DNA of 5,274 nucleotides from Dehalococcoidia bacterium (GTDB lineage: Bacteria; Chloroflexota; Dehalococcoidia; JACPQF01), in NCBI GenBank assembly GCA_030650265.1, contig JAUSEJ010000061.1:1-5274 (forward strand). The letters are read 5' to 3'. Each line of letters opens with the position of its first letter. The stretch's first letter is position 1. Both the position numbers and the translations under genes were made by a program. Positions 1 through 5,257 of this stretch are shown here, piece by piece. Below the pieces are notes generated by a model. It was not told the DNA's origin. It made no database searches and worked only from the letters and a program-made list of their open reading frames with translations.

Positions 1-61
1 GCTTGAACCAGTGACCTCTTGCGTGTGAAGCAAGCGCTCGTACCGGCTGAGCTAACCGCCC
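1..61 (-). tRNA. tRNA-Val (anticodon CAC), 3' part cut by window edge
   Basis: On the minus strand this reads as a tRNA cloverleaf. The 5' acceptor strand GGGCGGT (61-55) is followed by the invariant TA at positions 8-9, a D-arm with GCTC/GAGC stem, and an anticodon arm CTTGC-TTCACAC-GCAAG (34-18). The variable loop is AGGTC, the T-stem 5' strand ACTGG and the T-loop TTCAAGC. The third to fifth bases of the 7-base anticodon loop are CAC (27-25), which reads valine codon GTG. The window ends exactly after the T-loop, so the 3' halves of the T-stem and acceptor stem, and the CCA end, cannot be seen. A consensus promoter lies about 50 bp upstream, so this is probably an independently transcribed gene rather than part of the operon before it. 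Confidence 0.93.
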
Positions 62-72
62 CAATCGGTTGG

Positions 73-102
73 GCAGAGATGCTTGTCCAAGCAGTACTCT
101 GC
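73..102 (-). other. hairpin in the tRNA-Val 5' leader
   Basis: Minus-strand RNA here folds as GCAGAG, a three-base bulge TAC, TGCTTG, loop GA, CAAGCA, a one-base bulge, then CTCTGC: two perfect 6-bp stems stacked around an asymmetric bulge. It sits between the expected transcription start (about 105) and the tRNA 5' end (61), leaving 11 bases before the mature end. There is no T-tract on either strand, so it does not look like an intrinsic terminator for the radical SAM gene. It is more likely a structured leader removed by RNase P or another nuclease. That role is inference; the pairing is seen directly. Confidence 0.5.
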
Positions 103-112
103 GCCAACACGA

Positions 113-141
113 ATTATAACCAGGTCAACTTCCAGTGTCAA
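113..141 (-). promoter_or_regulatory. perfect-consensus sigma-70 promoter for tRNA-Val
   Basis: On the minus strand the -35 hexamer TTGACA (141-136) and the -10 hexamer TATAAT (118-113) are both perfect matches, separated by exactly 17 bases. Transcription should start near 106-105, giving a leader of about 44 bases before the tRNA. The promoter starts only 16 bases after the radical SAM stop codon, so it lies wholly between the two genes. A promoter this strong fits a stable RNA gene. Confidence 0.88.
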
Positions 142-157
142 GGAACCGGACCATCGA

Positions 158-1543
158 TCATGCCTTCTGCGCTGATACAGATGAGATGAATTGGGCGAGC
201 CAATTTGACTCGGGGGGAACGACGTCTGCCATCCACTTTCCGGGGTCGCCAGCCAGCGCCAATATCCCGAGTTCACCGCTATAGATGGTGGGAATACAAC
301 AAAGGCCGCAATACATTAGCTTGTTTAGTTTCTTGTATAGGCCGTATTCCATCATAGTCGCATGGTGGTCAAGCGCGACGTCCAGAAAATACTCCGTAGG
401 CGGAAGTTTCTGTCGCAGGGTCTGATAATCAGCCCAGTACACCGATCCCGGCGGCATGCGCACGTGGCTGAAGGTTGGCATCACACCGTTCTTGATCATC
501 CAGCGGTTTCCTTCGATATGGGAATCCCGGGCTTGTTGCCATGTCGTGTGGCCATTCGGCGGGATCAAAGACAGCCCCGCTATGATCTTGCCCCCCACAT
601 TGCCGGCGCCAAAGACGTCAACAGCGTCTAAGAGGGATTCCAGCCACTGCTCGTGCGGAGCATGCTTCGCCTTTCCAGGACAGACCTCGGCAAATATCTC
701 AGGGTCCCAGGCTTCCATTTGAATTGCCATGCAGTCGAGGCCAGCATCCTTGAGCCTTTGCATGTCTTTCCTGTGCATCGCTTCGGTCTGGACGGTCAAG
801 ACAGGTTTGTACGGGGCTCCCTTTGCTATGCTTTCCACAAAGTCGAAATGGATACTGGCTTCTTGCTCACTGCTCATGAAACCCCCCATCTCGAAACGGC
901 CTTCGAGGAGCATGGTGTCATCACTCAGAATCCTGTAGGCCTCCACGGTCTCTTCTAGATTGACCGTAACAGGGCGACTAAGGCCAATTGACCGGGAGTC
1001 GTCCTGGGTGCCATTGAAGTTACAGAACTTGCATTGGTCTCGATGAGCGAAATACTCGCAGTAACGCACGGGCATCAGTTGGAAGCATCGCCGGCGAGGT
1101 GAAATGAGCGTTGAAACCGGCGTTCCTTTGCCGGTCACGAGCTCAGGCCCTACTCGCGGCTTCGGGTGAGGAAAGAACAGGCTGATATCTAACTTCTCTT
1201 CGCCTTCAAACAAGAAGAGTCGGCCATCTCCTGAGTCTCTGATCTCATAGGGACTACTGGTGTCAATACGGATTGCCGCGCCTATTCCATTCTTCATGTA
1301 GAAGTGGCCCGGCCGCAGAATGCGACCGTCCTTCAATCTCGCCGGCCTCTTCTCCACGTACTCCTTCAGGGTGATATCGTGATCGTAGCTTTGATAACTA
1401 TAGTGTTCGCCAGCTTTTTGCCATGTGCCTATCTTGTCGAGATCCCCGGTGTCTCTCACGCCGTGGCTCACGACCTCCCACTTGACGACCACCTCTTGGG
1501 GAACTGTCGGATATTTCTTCTCGAGTTCACTAATTCTGGTCAA
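158..1543 (-). CDS. radical SAM protein with atypical Cx8Cx2C cluster motif
   Basis: This 461-residue protein looks like a radical S-adenosylmethionine enzyme, which would use a 4Fe-4S cluster to cleave SAM and start radical chemistry. The likely cluster ligands are C162, C171 and C174 (YC..., then QCKFCNFNG). The C-x8-C-x2-C spacing differs from the usual C-x3-C-x2-C, and another cysteine, C153, lies nine residues before C162. Later features fit the partial TIM barrel: FEMGGFMS (about 217-223, the SAM-contacting GG motif), LKDAGLDCMAIQMEAWDPE (about 265-283) and the glycine-rich IIAGLSLIPP (about 320-329). About 150 residues precede the cysteines as a separate N-terminal region. A YCGLCC motif (C412, C415, C416) near the C-terminus could hold another metal site. 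The TTG start at 1543 is chosen because GGAGGA lies 7 bases upstream; an in-frame TTG at 1576 has no such site. It follows the solute-binding protein gene by 48 bp and is probably co-transcribed with it. The substrate is unknown. Confidence 0.87.
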   Translation of the reverse strand: MTRISELEKKYPTVPQEVVVKWEVVSHGVRDTGDLDKIGTWQKAGEHYSYQSYDHDITLKEYVEKRPARLKDGRILRPGHFYMKNGIGAAIRIDTSSPYEIRDSGDGRLFLFEGEEKLDISLFFPHPKPRVGPELVTGKGTPVSTLISPRRRCFQLMPVRYCEYFAHRDQCKFCNFNGTQDDSRSIGLSRPVTVNLEETVEAYRILSDDTMLLEGRFEMGGFMSSEQEASIHFDFVESIAKGAPYKPVLTVQTEAMHRKDMQRLKDAGLDCMAIQMEAWDPEIFAEVCPGKAKHAPHEQWLESLLDAVDVFGAGNVGGKIIAGLSLIPPNGHTTWQQARDSHIEGNRWMIKNGVMPTFSHVRMPPGSVYWADYQTLRQKLPPTEYFLDVALDHHATMMEYGLYKKLNKLMYCGLCCIPTIYSGELGILALAGDPGKWMADVVPPESNWLAQFISSVSAQKA

Positions 1544-1549
1544 TACCGC

Positions 1550-1572
1550 TCCTCCATCCTTCCGCCGAAGGA
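1550..1572 (-). promoter_or_regulatory. intercistronic hairpin plus ribosome binding site of the radical SAM gene
   Basis: On the minus strand a perfect 6-bp hairpin TCCTTC-GGCG-GAAGGA (1572-1557) is followed after one base by the Shine-Dalgarno sequence GGAGGA (1555-1550), then 7 bases and the TTG start at 1543. This arrangement decides the start codon. The run of six T (1580-1575) comes before the hairpin in the transcript, so it is not a terminator. Inference: the hairpin may protect the upstream mRNA end after cleavage or tune translation of the second gene. Confidence 0.6.
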
Positions 1573-1591
1573 CCAAAAAAGGGAAATAGGT

Positions 1592-3202
1592 TTACTTCGG
1601 GTGGTTTATCCCCTCATATACGTTTCCTCGAATGATGTTGTGGACGCGATTAGTCAACACACCGATTTTCGGGCTAACCGCCACAGTCTGAAACACGTTC
1701 ACAATTGGCAGAACAGAGAAGGTGCTTTTGGCCAAAACGACAGTGTCAAGCGCCAATTTCGTCTTCTCGGGCGAGTCCCTCAAAGTGGGGACTTTTTCGA
1801 TCATCTCGTTCAGCTTAGTGTAGTTGTGGTTCTTGAAAACGCCCTGAGTGGAGTGGAACGCCGACCTCATACCTTCGAAGTTTCGCTTGTTGATGGCGCG
1901 ATAAGGCCATATGCTGTTCCAGATTTCTGGAAGGTGCTTGGGATTGTACTTGAGACGGAAAGTGGCAAAGTCGATTGGCACTATTTGGACATTGATGCCC
2001 ACTTTGCGCCAGTAACCGGCGAGGGACTGATCGATAGTGCTGAGCATATCGCCCCCCCCAACATCCCACAGCCTTGTGTCGAAGCCGTTAGGATATCCTG
2101 CTTCGCCGAGCAGCTTCTTCGCCCCTTCAGGGTCGAAGGGGTCAGCTTTCAGTATATTCTTATCCCAGAAATAGGCCGTTTGCATGGCGCCATACAACGC
2201 CAACGGCGCCCCGTATCCGTTCAATAGCTTGTCGCCTATCTCTTTCGCATTTATCGCCAATTGCACAGCCTGGCGTACCTTGACGTCGCCAAGGGCGTAC
2301 TTCTCGGGATGTTCCACATCGTAGAATGGAATCGCGTAGTAGTCTGTTCCTCTGTCAAAGTCGACAATGCGAACGCCTGCTGCTTTAAGGGCAGCGATCG
2401 AATCAGGCGCAACCGCGGCCATATCCAGTTCACCTGTCTTGAGCATCGCAACTTTGGTAGACTCCTCGGCAACATTGAGGAGAATAATGGTCTTGAATTT
2501 TGGCGCTGCCCGCCAATGGCTCTCTAACGCCTCGAGTTCAATCCGGGAATTGACTTGCATGCTTACGAACTTATAGGGGCCGCTGCCAATGGGATTCTTC
2601 CTAAAGTACTCTACACCCTTGTCTTCTATGTACTTCTTGGGCACCACGGCAGTCATTCCCCCGTCGATACTGAGCATCATATCGTACTGCGGCGCCTTAA
2701 ACCGAATTAGTACTGTGTATTCATCCTTGAGGTCGACGCTAGCAACTGTAGAACGCCAGGTGGGCGCATCGGACTCCACCGATTCAGGTAGCATCGCTCT
2801 GTCTATGCTGAATTTGACGTCCGCCCCGGTGAGGTCGTCACCATTATGGAACTTGACCTCCCGCCTGATATAGAAGGTCTGGGTTAGGCCGTCAGGGCTT
2901 ATCTCCCAGCGCTCCGCTATTCCTGCCGTCGCCACGTCATCATCGGTATATCGCAACAGCGTATCGAAAACGGGAAGGCCCAAAGCAAGAAAAGTCTCTG
3001 AGCTAGAGGCCTGCGGATCTAACTGACTGGTGCCGAACAAAGTGACGACCGTCAGACTCCCGTATGGCTTGGTTGTCGTCGGCCCCTCCTTGGAAAGATC
3101 AGTCGTGGTCGGAGACGATGGCCCCCCGCAAGACGCCAGGAGCAGGGCGCCGGCAACCACTAACATCATGACAAGCGCATTGAACCTAGAACCCATTCTC
3201 AC
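1592..3202 (-). CDS. ABC transporter solute-binding lipoprotein, family 5 (peptide/oligomer type)
   Basis: This 536-residue protein matches extracellular solute-binding family 5 (DppA/OppA-like), whose members capture peptides, nickel chelates or oligosaccharides and hand them to an ABC permease. A lipoprotein signal is clear: a basic start, hydrophobic residues 9-23 and lipobox LASC with the lipidated cysteine at 25, followed by a Ser/Thr/Pro-rich linker (to about 45). The family signature AERWEISPDG...TFYIRREVKFHNGDDLTGADVKF covers about 96-131. NPIGSGPYKF (203-212) and DVKVRQAVQLAINAKEI (306-322) are further hallmarks. The length is normal and the frame intact. The GTG start at 3202 is chosen because GGGAG (3213-3209) lies 6 bases upstream; an ATG at 3196 is spaced too far. 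It heads the apparent operon with the radical SAM gene. No permease or ATPase gene is in the window, so it may be an orphan or split from its partners. The ligand cannot be told from sequence. Confidence 0.93.
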   Translation of the reverse strand: MRMGSRFNALVMMLVVAGALLLASCGGPSSPTTTDLSKEGPTTTKPYGSLTVVTLFGTSQLDPQASSSETFLALGLPVFDTLLRYTDDDVATAGIAERWEISPDGLTQTFYIRREVKFHNGDDLTGADVKFSIDRAMLPESVESDAPTWRSTVASVDLKDEYTVLIRFKAPQYDMMLSIDGGMTAVVPKKYIEDKGVEYFRKNPIGSGPYKFVSMQVNSRIELEALESHWRAAPKFKTIILLNVAEESTKVAMLKTGELDMAAVAPDSIAALKAAGVRIVDFDRGTDYYAIPFYDVEHPEKYALGDVKVRQAVQLAINAKEIGDKLLNGYGAPLALYGAMQTAYFWDKNILKADPFDPEGAKKLLGEAGYPNGFDTRLWDVGGGDMLSTIDQSLAGYWRKVGINVQIVPIDFATFRLKYNPKHLPEIWNSIWPYRAINKRNFEGMRSAFHSTQGVFKNHNYTKLNEMIEKVPTLRDSPEKTKLALDTVVLAKSTFSVLPIVNVFQTVAVSPKIGVLTNRVHNIIRGNVYEGINHPK

Positions 3203-3297
3203 TTTGGTCTCCCTTCACCTAACTTGAGTATGCTTCAGCCCATCCATGGCTAGCTATGCAGCCAACAACGCCTGTTGGCCACATGTCTGGCCCTATT
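3203..3297 (-). promoter_or_regulatory. leader of the solute-binding gene with overlapping hairpins
   Basis: This is the upstream region of the solute-binding protein gene, between its ribosome binding site and the repeat block. It holds two overlapping inverted repeats. The first is GCCAACA (3261-3267) with TGTTGGC (3273-3279), a perfect 7-bp stem with a 5-base loop. The second is GGCCA (3277-3281) with TGGCC (3288-3292) and a 6-base loop. They share bases 3277-3279, so both cannot form at once. I see no convincing -35/-10 pair here, so the operon promoter may lie within or beyond the repeats. A regulatory role is inference. Confidence 0.35.
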
Positions 3298-3321
3298 GGC
3301 TTAATACTACAACCGTACTTT
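3298..3321. repeat. outer inverted repeat, left copy
   Basis: GGCTTAATACTACAACCGTA plus CTTT. The reverse complement recurs at 5098-5121 with 22 of 24 positions identical (19 of 20 in the outer part). The pair encloses the palindromes and the IS110 element, a span of 1824 bp. No obvious target duplication is seen outside the two copies. It could be the terminal repeat of a MITE-like element that the IS later entered. Confidence 0.8.
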
Positions 3322-3398
3322 GTCATTCTGAGCGCCGCAGCGCGAAGAATCCGGACTCCGGAGTGCGGATTCTTCGGCGTGCGCGCCTTTCCATGACA
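3321..3398. repeat. palindromic intergenic repeat (TGTCATTCTGAGC type), IS-proximal left copy
   Basis: A 78-bp imperfect inverted repeat running from TGTCAT (3321-3326) to ATGACA (3393-3398); the 32-bp arms match at 22 positions. The inner stem is perfect (GAAGAATCC at 3344-3352 with GGATTCTTC at 3367-3375) and its loop contains the palindrome ACTCCGGAGT (3355-3364). Sequences of the form GTCATTCTGAGCG...GAAGAATC are recurrent intergenic repeats in many bacterial genomes. It lies 14 bases after the transposase stop codon, so on the minus strand the hairpin may also limit read-through from the IS into the solute-binding gene. Confidence 0.75.
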
Positions 3399-3412
3399 TT
3401 GTGGTCAAACGG

Positions 3413-4789
3413 CTACCCGGACGATGCCGCTGGCTCTTGCTTGACGAGGCAGTAACCCAGCTCGGTGGCTCTCCGGTTAAGGCTTTTGAGTACCCTTTCC
3501 TGATACTGCTGTTCATAGTAGTTTTGACCTCGTTCTACGAACGCCGTGCCCTGGGTGAGCATGCTATAGATGATGCGGGCCAGCTTATAGGCTGTTGCAG
3601 TAATGGCCTTGGGCATCCCGATCTGAGCGGCCTTGCGCCGCAGGAAAGCACCTAACGCACTCTTGGAGTGATGCAGCGCTTGTGCCGCAACCCGCAGTGC
3701 GGCGGCAGCGCGATTGGCACTAGGAACGGTACGCCGGCTCAGCACCTTGCCTCCGCTCACCCGATTGTTGGGTGCCAGTCCCAACCATGAGCCGAAATGC
3801 TTAGAGGTCGGCCACTTGCTCATATCCAAGCCGGTCTCACTTAGCACTTTCAAGACCGTGTGAGACTTCAATCCATTGATCGCCACTAGGTCCACTCCCG
3901 TCATCCGGAAGAGTTCTGTAGTAGCATCAAAGGCTAAGTCGTGGCGATCATGCCGGGATGGCTGCCCTTTGGGCGGCGATTGCCCGTCGCTACGGTCTTC
4001 GAAGCTTCGCAGTTGGGCCTCGATGCGCTCATCGCAGGCGACAATCTTGGCCTGATAGGCCTCGACCAATTCCACCGCCTGCTGCAAGGCGAACAGGTGC
4101 TCTGTGCGCCAATCTCCCTGCAGGGCTTTGGCGATGGTGGTCAGCGAGTTCTTACACCCCTGATCCCGCAAGGCGGCAAGACGCTGGGGGTCCCGCTCTC
4201 CGTCCAGAATGGCGCGAATGATCCGCATCCCAGTGGCCCCGGTTACATCCGCAATGACGTGCTGCAGTTGCACATTCATCTGCACCAGTGCCTTCTGCAT
4301 ATGCTGCACGTGCTGCCCAGCATAGCTCACTAGCATGGCTCGTTGGCGCATGTAGCTGCGCAGCACACACACCTGGTCGTCGGGGCGGAAGGCCCCAGAC
4401 AGCAGGCCAAAGCTATGCAACTGCTGCAACCACTGGCAGTCGGCCACATCCGTCTTGCGTCCAGGAACGCGCTTAAGTTGGCGGGCATCCACTAGCTTGA
4501 CCTCGAACCCTCGCTCCTCCAGCACCTGAAATACGGGAATCCAATACACGCCCGTGGATTCCATAGCAACGGTCTCGATGCCACAGGATTTCAGCCAATC
4601 GGCCATCCCGTAAAGGTCTCCGGTGAATGCGGCAAATTCCCGGACCGGCTGGTCGTCCCGGTCTGTCGGCACTGCCACGTAGTGAGAGGCGCCTCCCACA
4701 TCAATGCCAGCCGCACTTCGGCTGATGCACGGCAGTGCTGTTATTTGGGCCGACTTCCGGTTGGTGGACTTGGGGTCAGACTGCATCAT
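3413..4789 (-). CDS. IS110-family transposase (DEDD/serine recombinase)
   Basis: This 458-residue protein is an IS110-family transposase, which moves its element by RNA-guided recombination. The N-terminal RuvC-like domain shows the acidic tetrad: D30 (AGIDVGG), E77 (VAMESTGVYW) and D114/D117 (PGRKTDVADCQWL). A helical middle section leads to a polar linker (about 262-288: SFEDRSDG...). The C-terminal Transposase_20 domain contains INGLKSHTVLKVLSETGLD (about 304-322) and GLAPNNRVSGGK, where S345 is the likely catalytic serine. All expected motifs are present and the frame is intact, so it may be active. The ATG at 4789 is chosen because GGAAGGAG (4805-4798) lies 8 bases upstream; ATGs at 4795 and 4786 are spaced 2 and 11 bases from it, and an open TTG at 4852 has no site. 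At 458 residues it belongs to the longer members of the family. Confidence 0.95.
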   Translation of the reverse strand: MMQSDPKSTNRKSAQITALPCISRSAAGIDVGGASHYVAVPTDRDDQPVREFAAFTGDLYGMADWLKSCGIETVAMESTGVYWIPVFQVLEERGFEVKLVDARQLKRVPGRKTDVADCQWLQQLHSFGLLSGAFRPDDQVCVLRSYMRQRAMLVSYAGQHVQHMQKALVQMNVQLQHVIADVTGATGMRIIRAILDGERDPQRLAALRDQGCKNSLTTIAKALQGDWRTEHLFALQQAVELVEAYQAKIVACDERIEAQLRSFEDRSDGQSPPKGQPSRHDRHDLAFDATTELFRMTGVDLVAINGLKSHTVLKVLSETGLDMSKWPTSKHFGSWLGLAPNNRVSGGKVLSRRTVPSANRAAAALRVAAQALHHSKSALGAFLRRKAAQIGMPKAITATAYKLARIIYSMLTQGTAFVERGQNYYEQQYQERVLKSLNRRATELGYCLVKQEPAASSG

Positions 4790-4854
4790 GATCATTGCTC
4801 CTTCCAACTTGCCAGTAACAGACGCGCCGGGAAGTGGGGAAACGATCCACAAGA

Positions 4855-4970
4855 CACTCTTTCCAACGGGATCCTGCCGCAGGTCACCAATGATATCGTC
4901 GCACGTTCCCCAAGACCAAGCTCAGCAGCGGGCAATTTCTGCACCATTGTGCAAACGGTCTTCTGCTCCC
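4855..4970 (-). ncRNA. candidate IS110 bridge RNA
   Basis: The non-coding end upstream of the transposase folds on the minus strand into two stem-loops that each carry an internal loop, the plan of bridge RNA target- and donor-binding loops. The first has outer stem AGCAG/CTGCT (4967-4963 with 4928-4924) and inner hairpin TGCAC-AATG-GTGCA (4953-4940); the internal loop has sides of 9 and 11 bases. The second has outer stems TCTT/AAGA and AACG/CGTT (4907-4904 with 4868-4865) and inner hairpin CCTG-CGG-CAGG (4883-4873); one internal-loop side is long (20 bases) and includes GATATCAT. Position and plan match the IS110 group. The fold was worked out by eye, and the ends are approximate. Confidence 0.5.
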
Positions 4971-4984
4971 CGTCACGCTGCCTC

Positions 4985-4996
4985 TATGATATCATA
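4985..4996. repeat. 12-bp perfect palindrome near the upstream IS end
   Basis: TATGATATCATA is a perfect palindrome close to the presumed upstream end of the IS. Its octamer ATGATATC recurs at 4890-4897, in the long internal-loop side of the second stem-loop of the candidate bridge RNA. Because the sequence is palindromic, the RNA copy could base-pair with it, as a donor guide should. On the minus strand TATGAT (4996-4991) also resembles a -10 box. Confidence 0.45.
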
Positions 4997-5014
4997 ATGC
5001 TACGCCAGACGAAC

Positions 5015-5067
5015 ATGTCATTCCTGATTTCTGGCGGAGGACCGCCTGACGAAGCTCAGAATGACAT
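5015..5067. repeat. palindromic intergenic repeat, IS-proximal right copy
   Basis: A 53-bp inverted repeat with perfect 9-bp ends (ATGTCATTC at 5015-5023, GAATGACAT at 5059-5067) and a GC-rich centre GGCGG-AGGA-CCGCC (5033-5046). It shares a 13-base block, TGTCATTCTGAGC, with the repeat at 3321-3398, here inverted (5066-5054). The two copies flank the IS110 element in opposite orientation. Next to it lies a small hairpin CGAGG-CAT-CCTCG (5070-5082). Confidence 0.75.
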
Positions 5068-5097
5068 AACGAGGCATCCTCGGCTGACAAATTCGGT

Positions 5098-5121
5098 AAA
5101 CTACGGTTGTAATATTAAGCC
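5098..5121. repeat. outer inverted repeat, right copy
   Basis: TACGGTTGTAATATTAAGCC (5102-5121) preceded by AAAC; it is the reverse complement of the left copy at 3298-3321 with two mismatches in 24. It is separated from the inner palindrome by about 30 bp, whereas the left copy abuts its palindrome directly. The two halves of the putative interrupted element are therefore not mirror images throughout. Confidence 0.8.
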
Positions 5122-5228
5122 CACCCTGGGCGGATCCGAGTTGGTAATCGAGCGAGATCGCAGCCTCCTGCGACACACTTAAACCGAGTGACGCACCAGG
5201 TAAGGCTTGCCGTATTGGGAATCGAATT
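5122..5228. other. intergenic stretch without a recognisable gene
   Basis: I see no gene in this stretch; reading frames across it cover the repeats and have no family resemblance or ribosome binding site. It holds one small perfect hairpin, TCGCAG-CCTC-CTGCGA (5158-5173), with no adjacent T-tract. Together with the IS upstream end and the repeats it forms a non-coding stretch of about 480 bp from 4790 to the window end. Confidence 0.55.
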
Positions 5229-5257
5229 GGTTGACCGTGGCTCAACCGTGGTATACT
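5229..5257 (+). promoter_or_regulatory. extended -10 promoter with dyad operator for a gene beyond the right edge
   Basis: TATACT (5252-5257) is preceded by TGG, giving an extended -10 element. TTGACC (5231-5236) lies 15 bases upstream, a short spacer that the TGn motif could make up for. The -35 region is covered by a perfect dyad GGTTGA-N7-TCAACC (5229-5247), and ACCGTGG occurs twice, 11 bp apart (5234-5240 and 5245-5251), one helical turn. A repressor or activator site is plausible. AGAGGA (5268-5273) looks like a ribosome binding site, so a plus-strand gene with a very short leader probably begins just past the window. Confidence 0.5.

Larger units (their letters stand above)
3399..5011 (-). 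mobile_element. IS110-family insertion sequence (ends approximate)
   Basis: The element holds one intact IS110-type transposase, a downstream end of only about 14 bp and an upstream non-coding end of about 220 bp. This lopsided layout, with no terminal inverted repeats of its own, fits the IS110 group, where the long upstream end encodes a bridge RNA; the IS1111 group places it downstream. The exact ends and core dinucleotide are not determined. The limits given are simply the edges of the flanking palindromes. The downstream end carries TTGACC (3408-3403) and the upstream end TATGAT (4996-4991). Joined in a circle, these could form the junction promoter known for such elements. Confidence 0.75.

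Noticed and set aside
73..102. Intrinsic terminator for the radical SAM gene
   Set aside because: The hairpin lacks a T-tract and lies downstream of the consensus tRNA promoter, so it belongs to the tRNA leader.
1541..1576. Longer start (TTG at 1576) for the radical SAM gene
   Set aside because: It has no Shine-Dalgarno site and the extra residues would be translated from the hairpin; the TTG at 1543 has GGAGGA at ideal spacing.
1304..2227. Long plus-strand open frame (307 codons)
   Set aside because: It runs antisense across the two strongly supported minus-strand genes, has no family resemblance and no ribosome binding site, so it is a shadow frame.
3246..3516. Short open frames on both strands across the left repeat
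   Set aside because: They are built from the palindrome and the 3' end of the transposase gene in the wrong frame.
4787..4852. Longer start (TTG at 4852) for the transposase
   Set aside because: No ribosome binding site precedes it, while the ATG cluster at 4795-4784 follows GGAAGGAG; family similarity begins well after these ATGs.
3321..5121. CRISPR array
   Set aside because: The repeats are two inverted pairs flanking an IS, not regularly spaced direct repeats with unique spacers.
4682..5182. Plus-strand open frame of 166 codons
   Set aside because: It crosses the transposase start, the IS non-coding end and both right-hand repeats; its translation has no recognisable domain.
5018..5245. 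Minus-strand open frame of 75 codons
   Set aside because: It is made largely of the palindromic and inverted repeats, and no ribosome binding site or homology can be seen.
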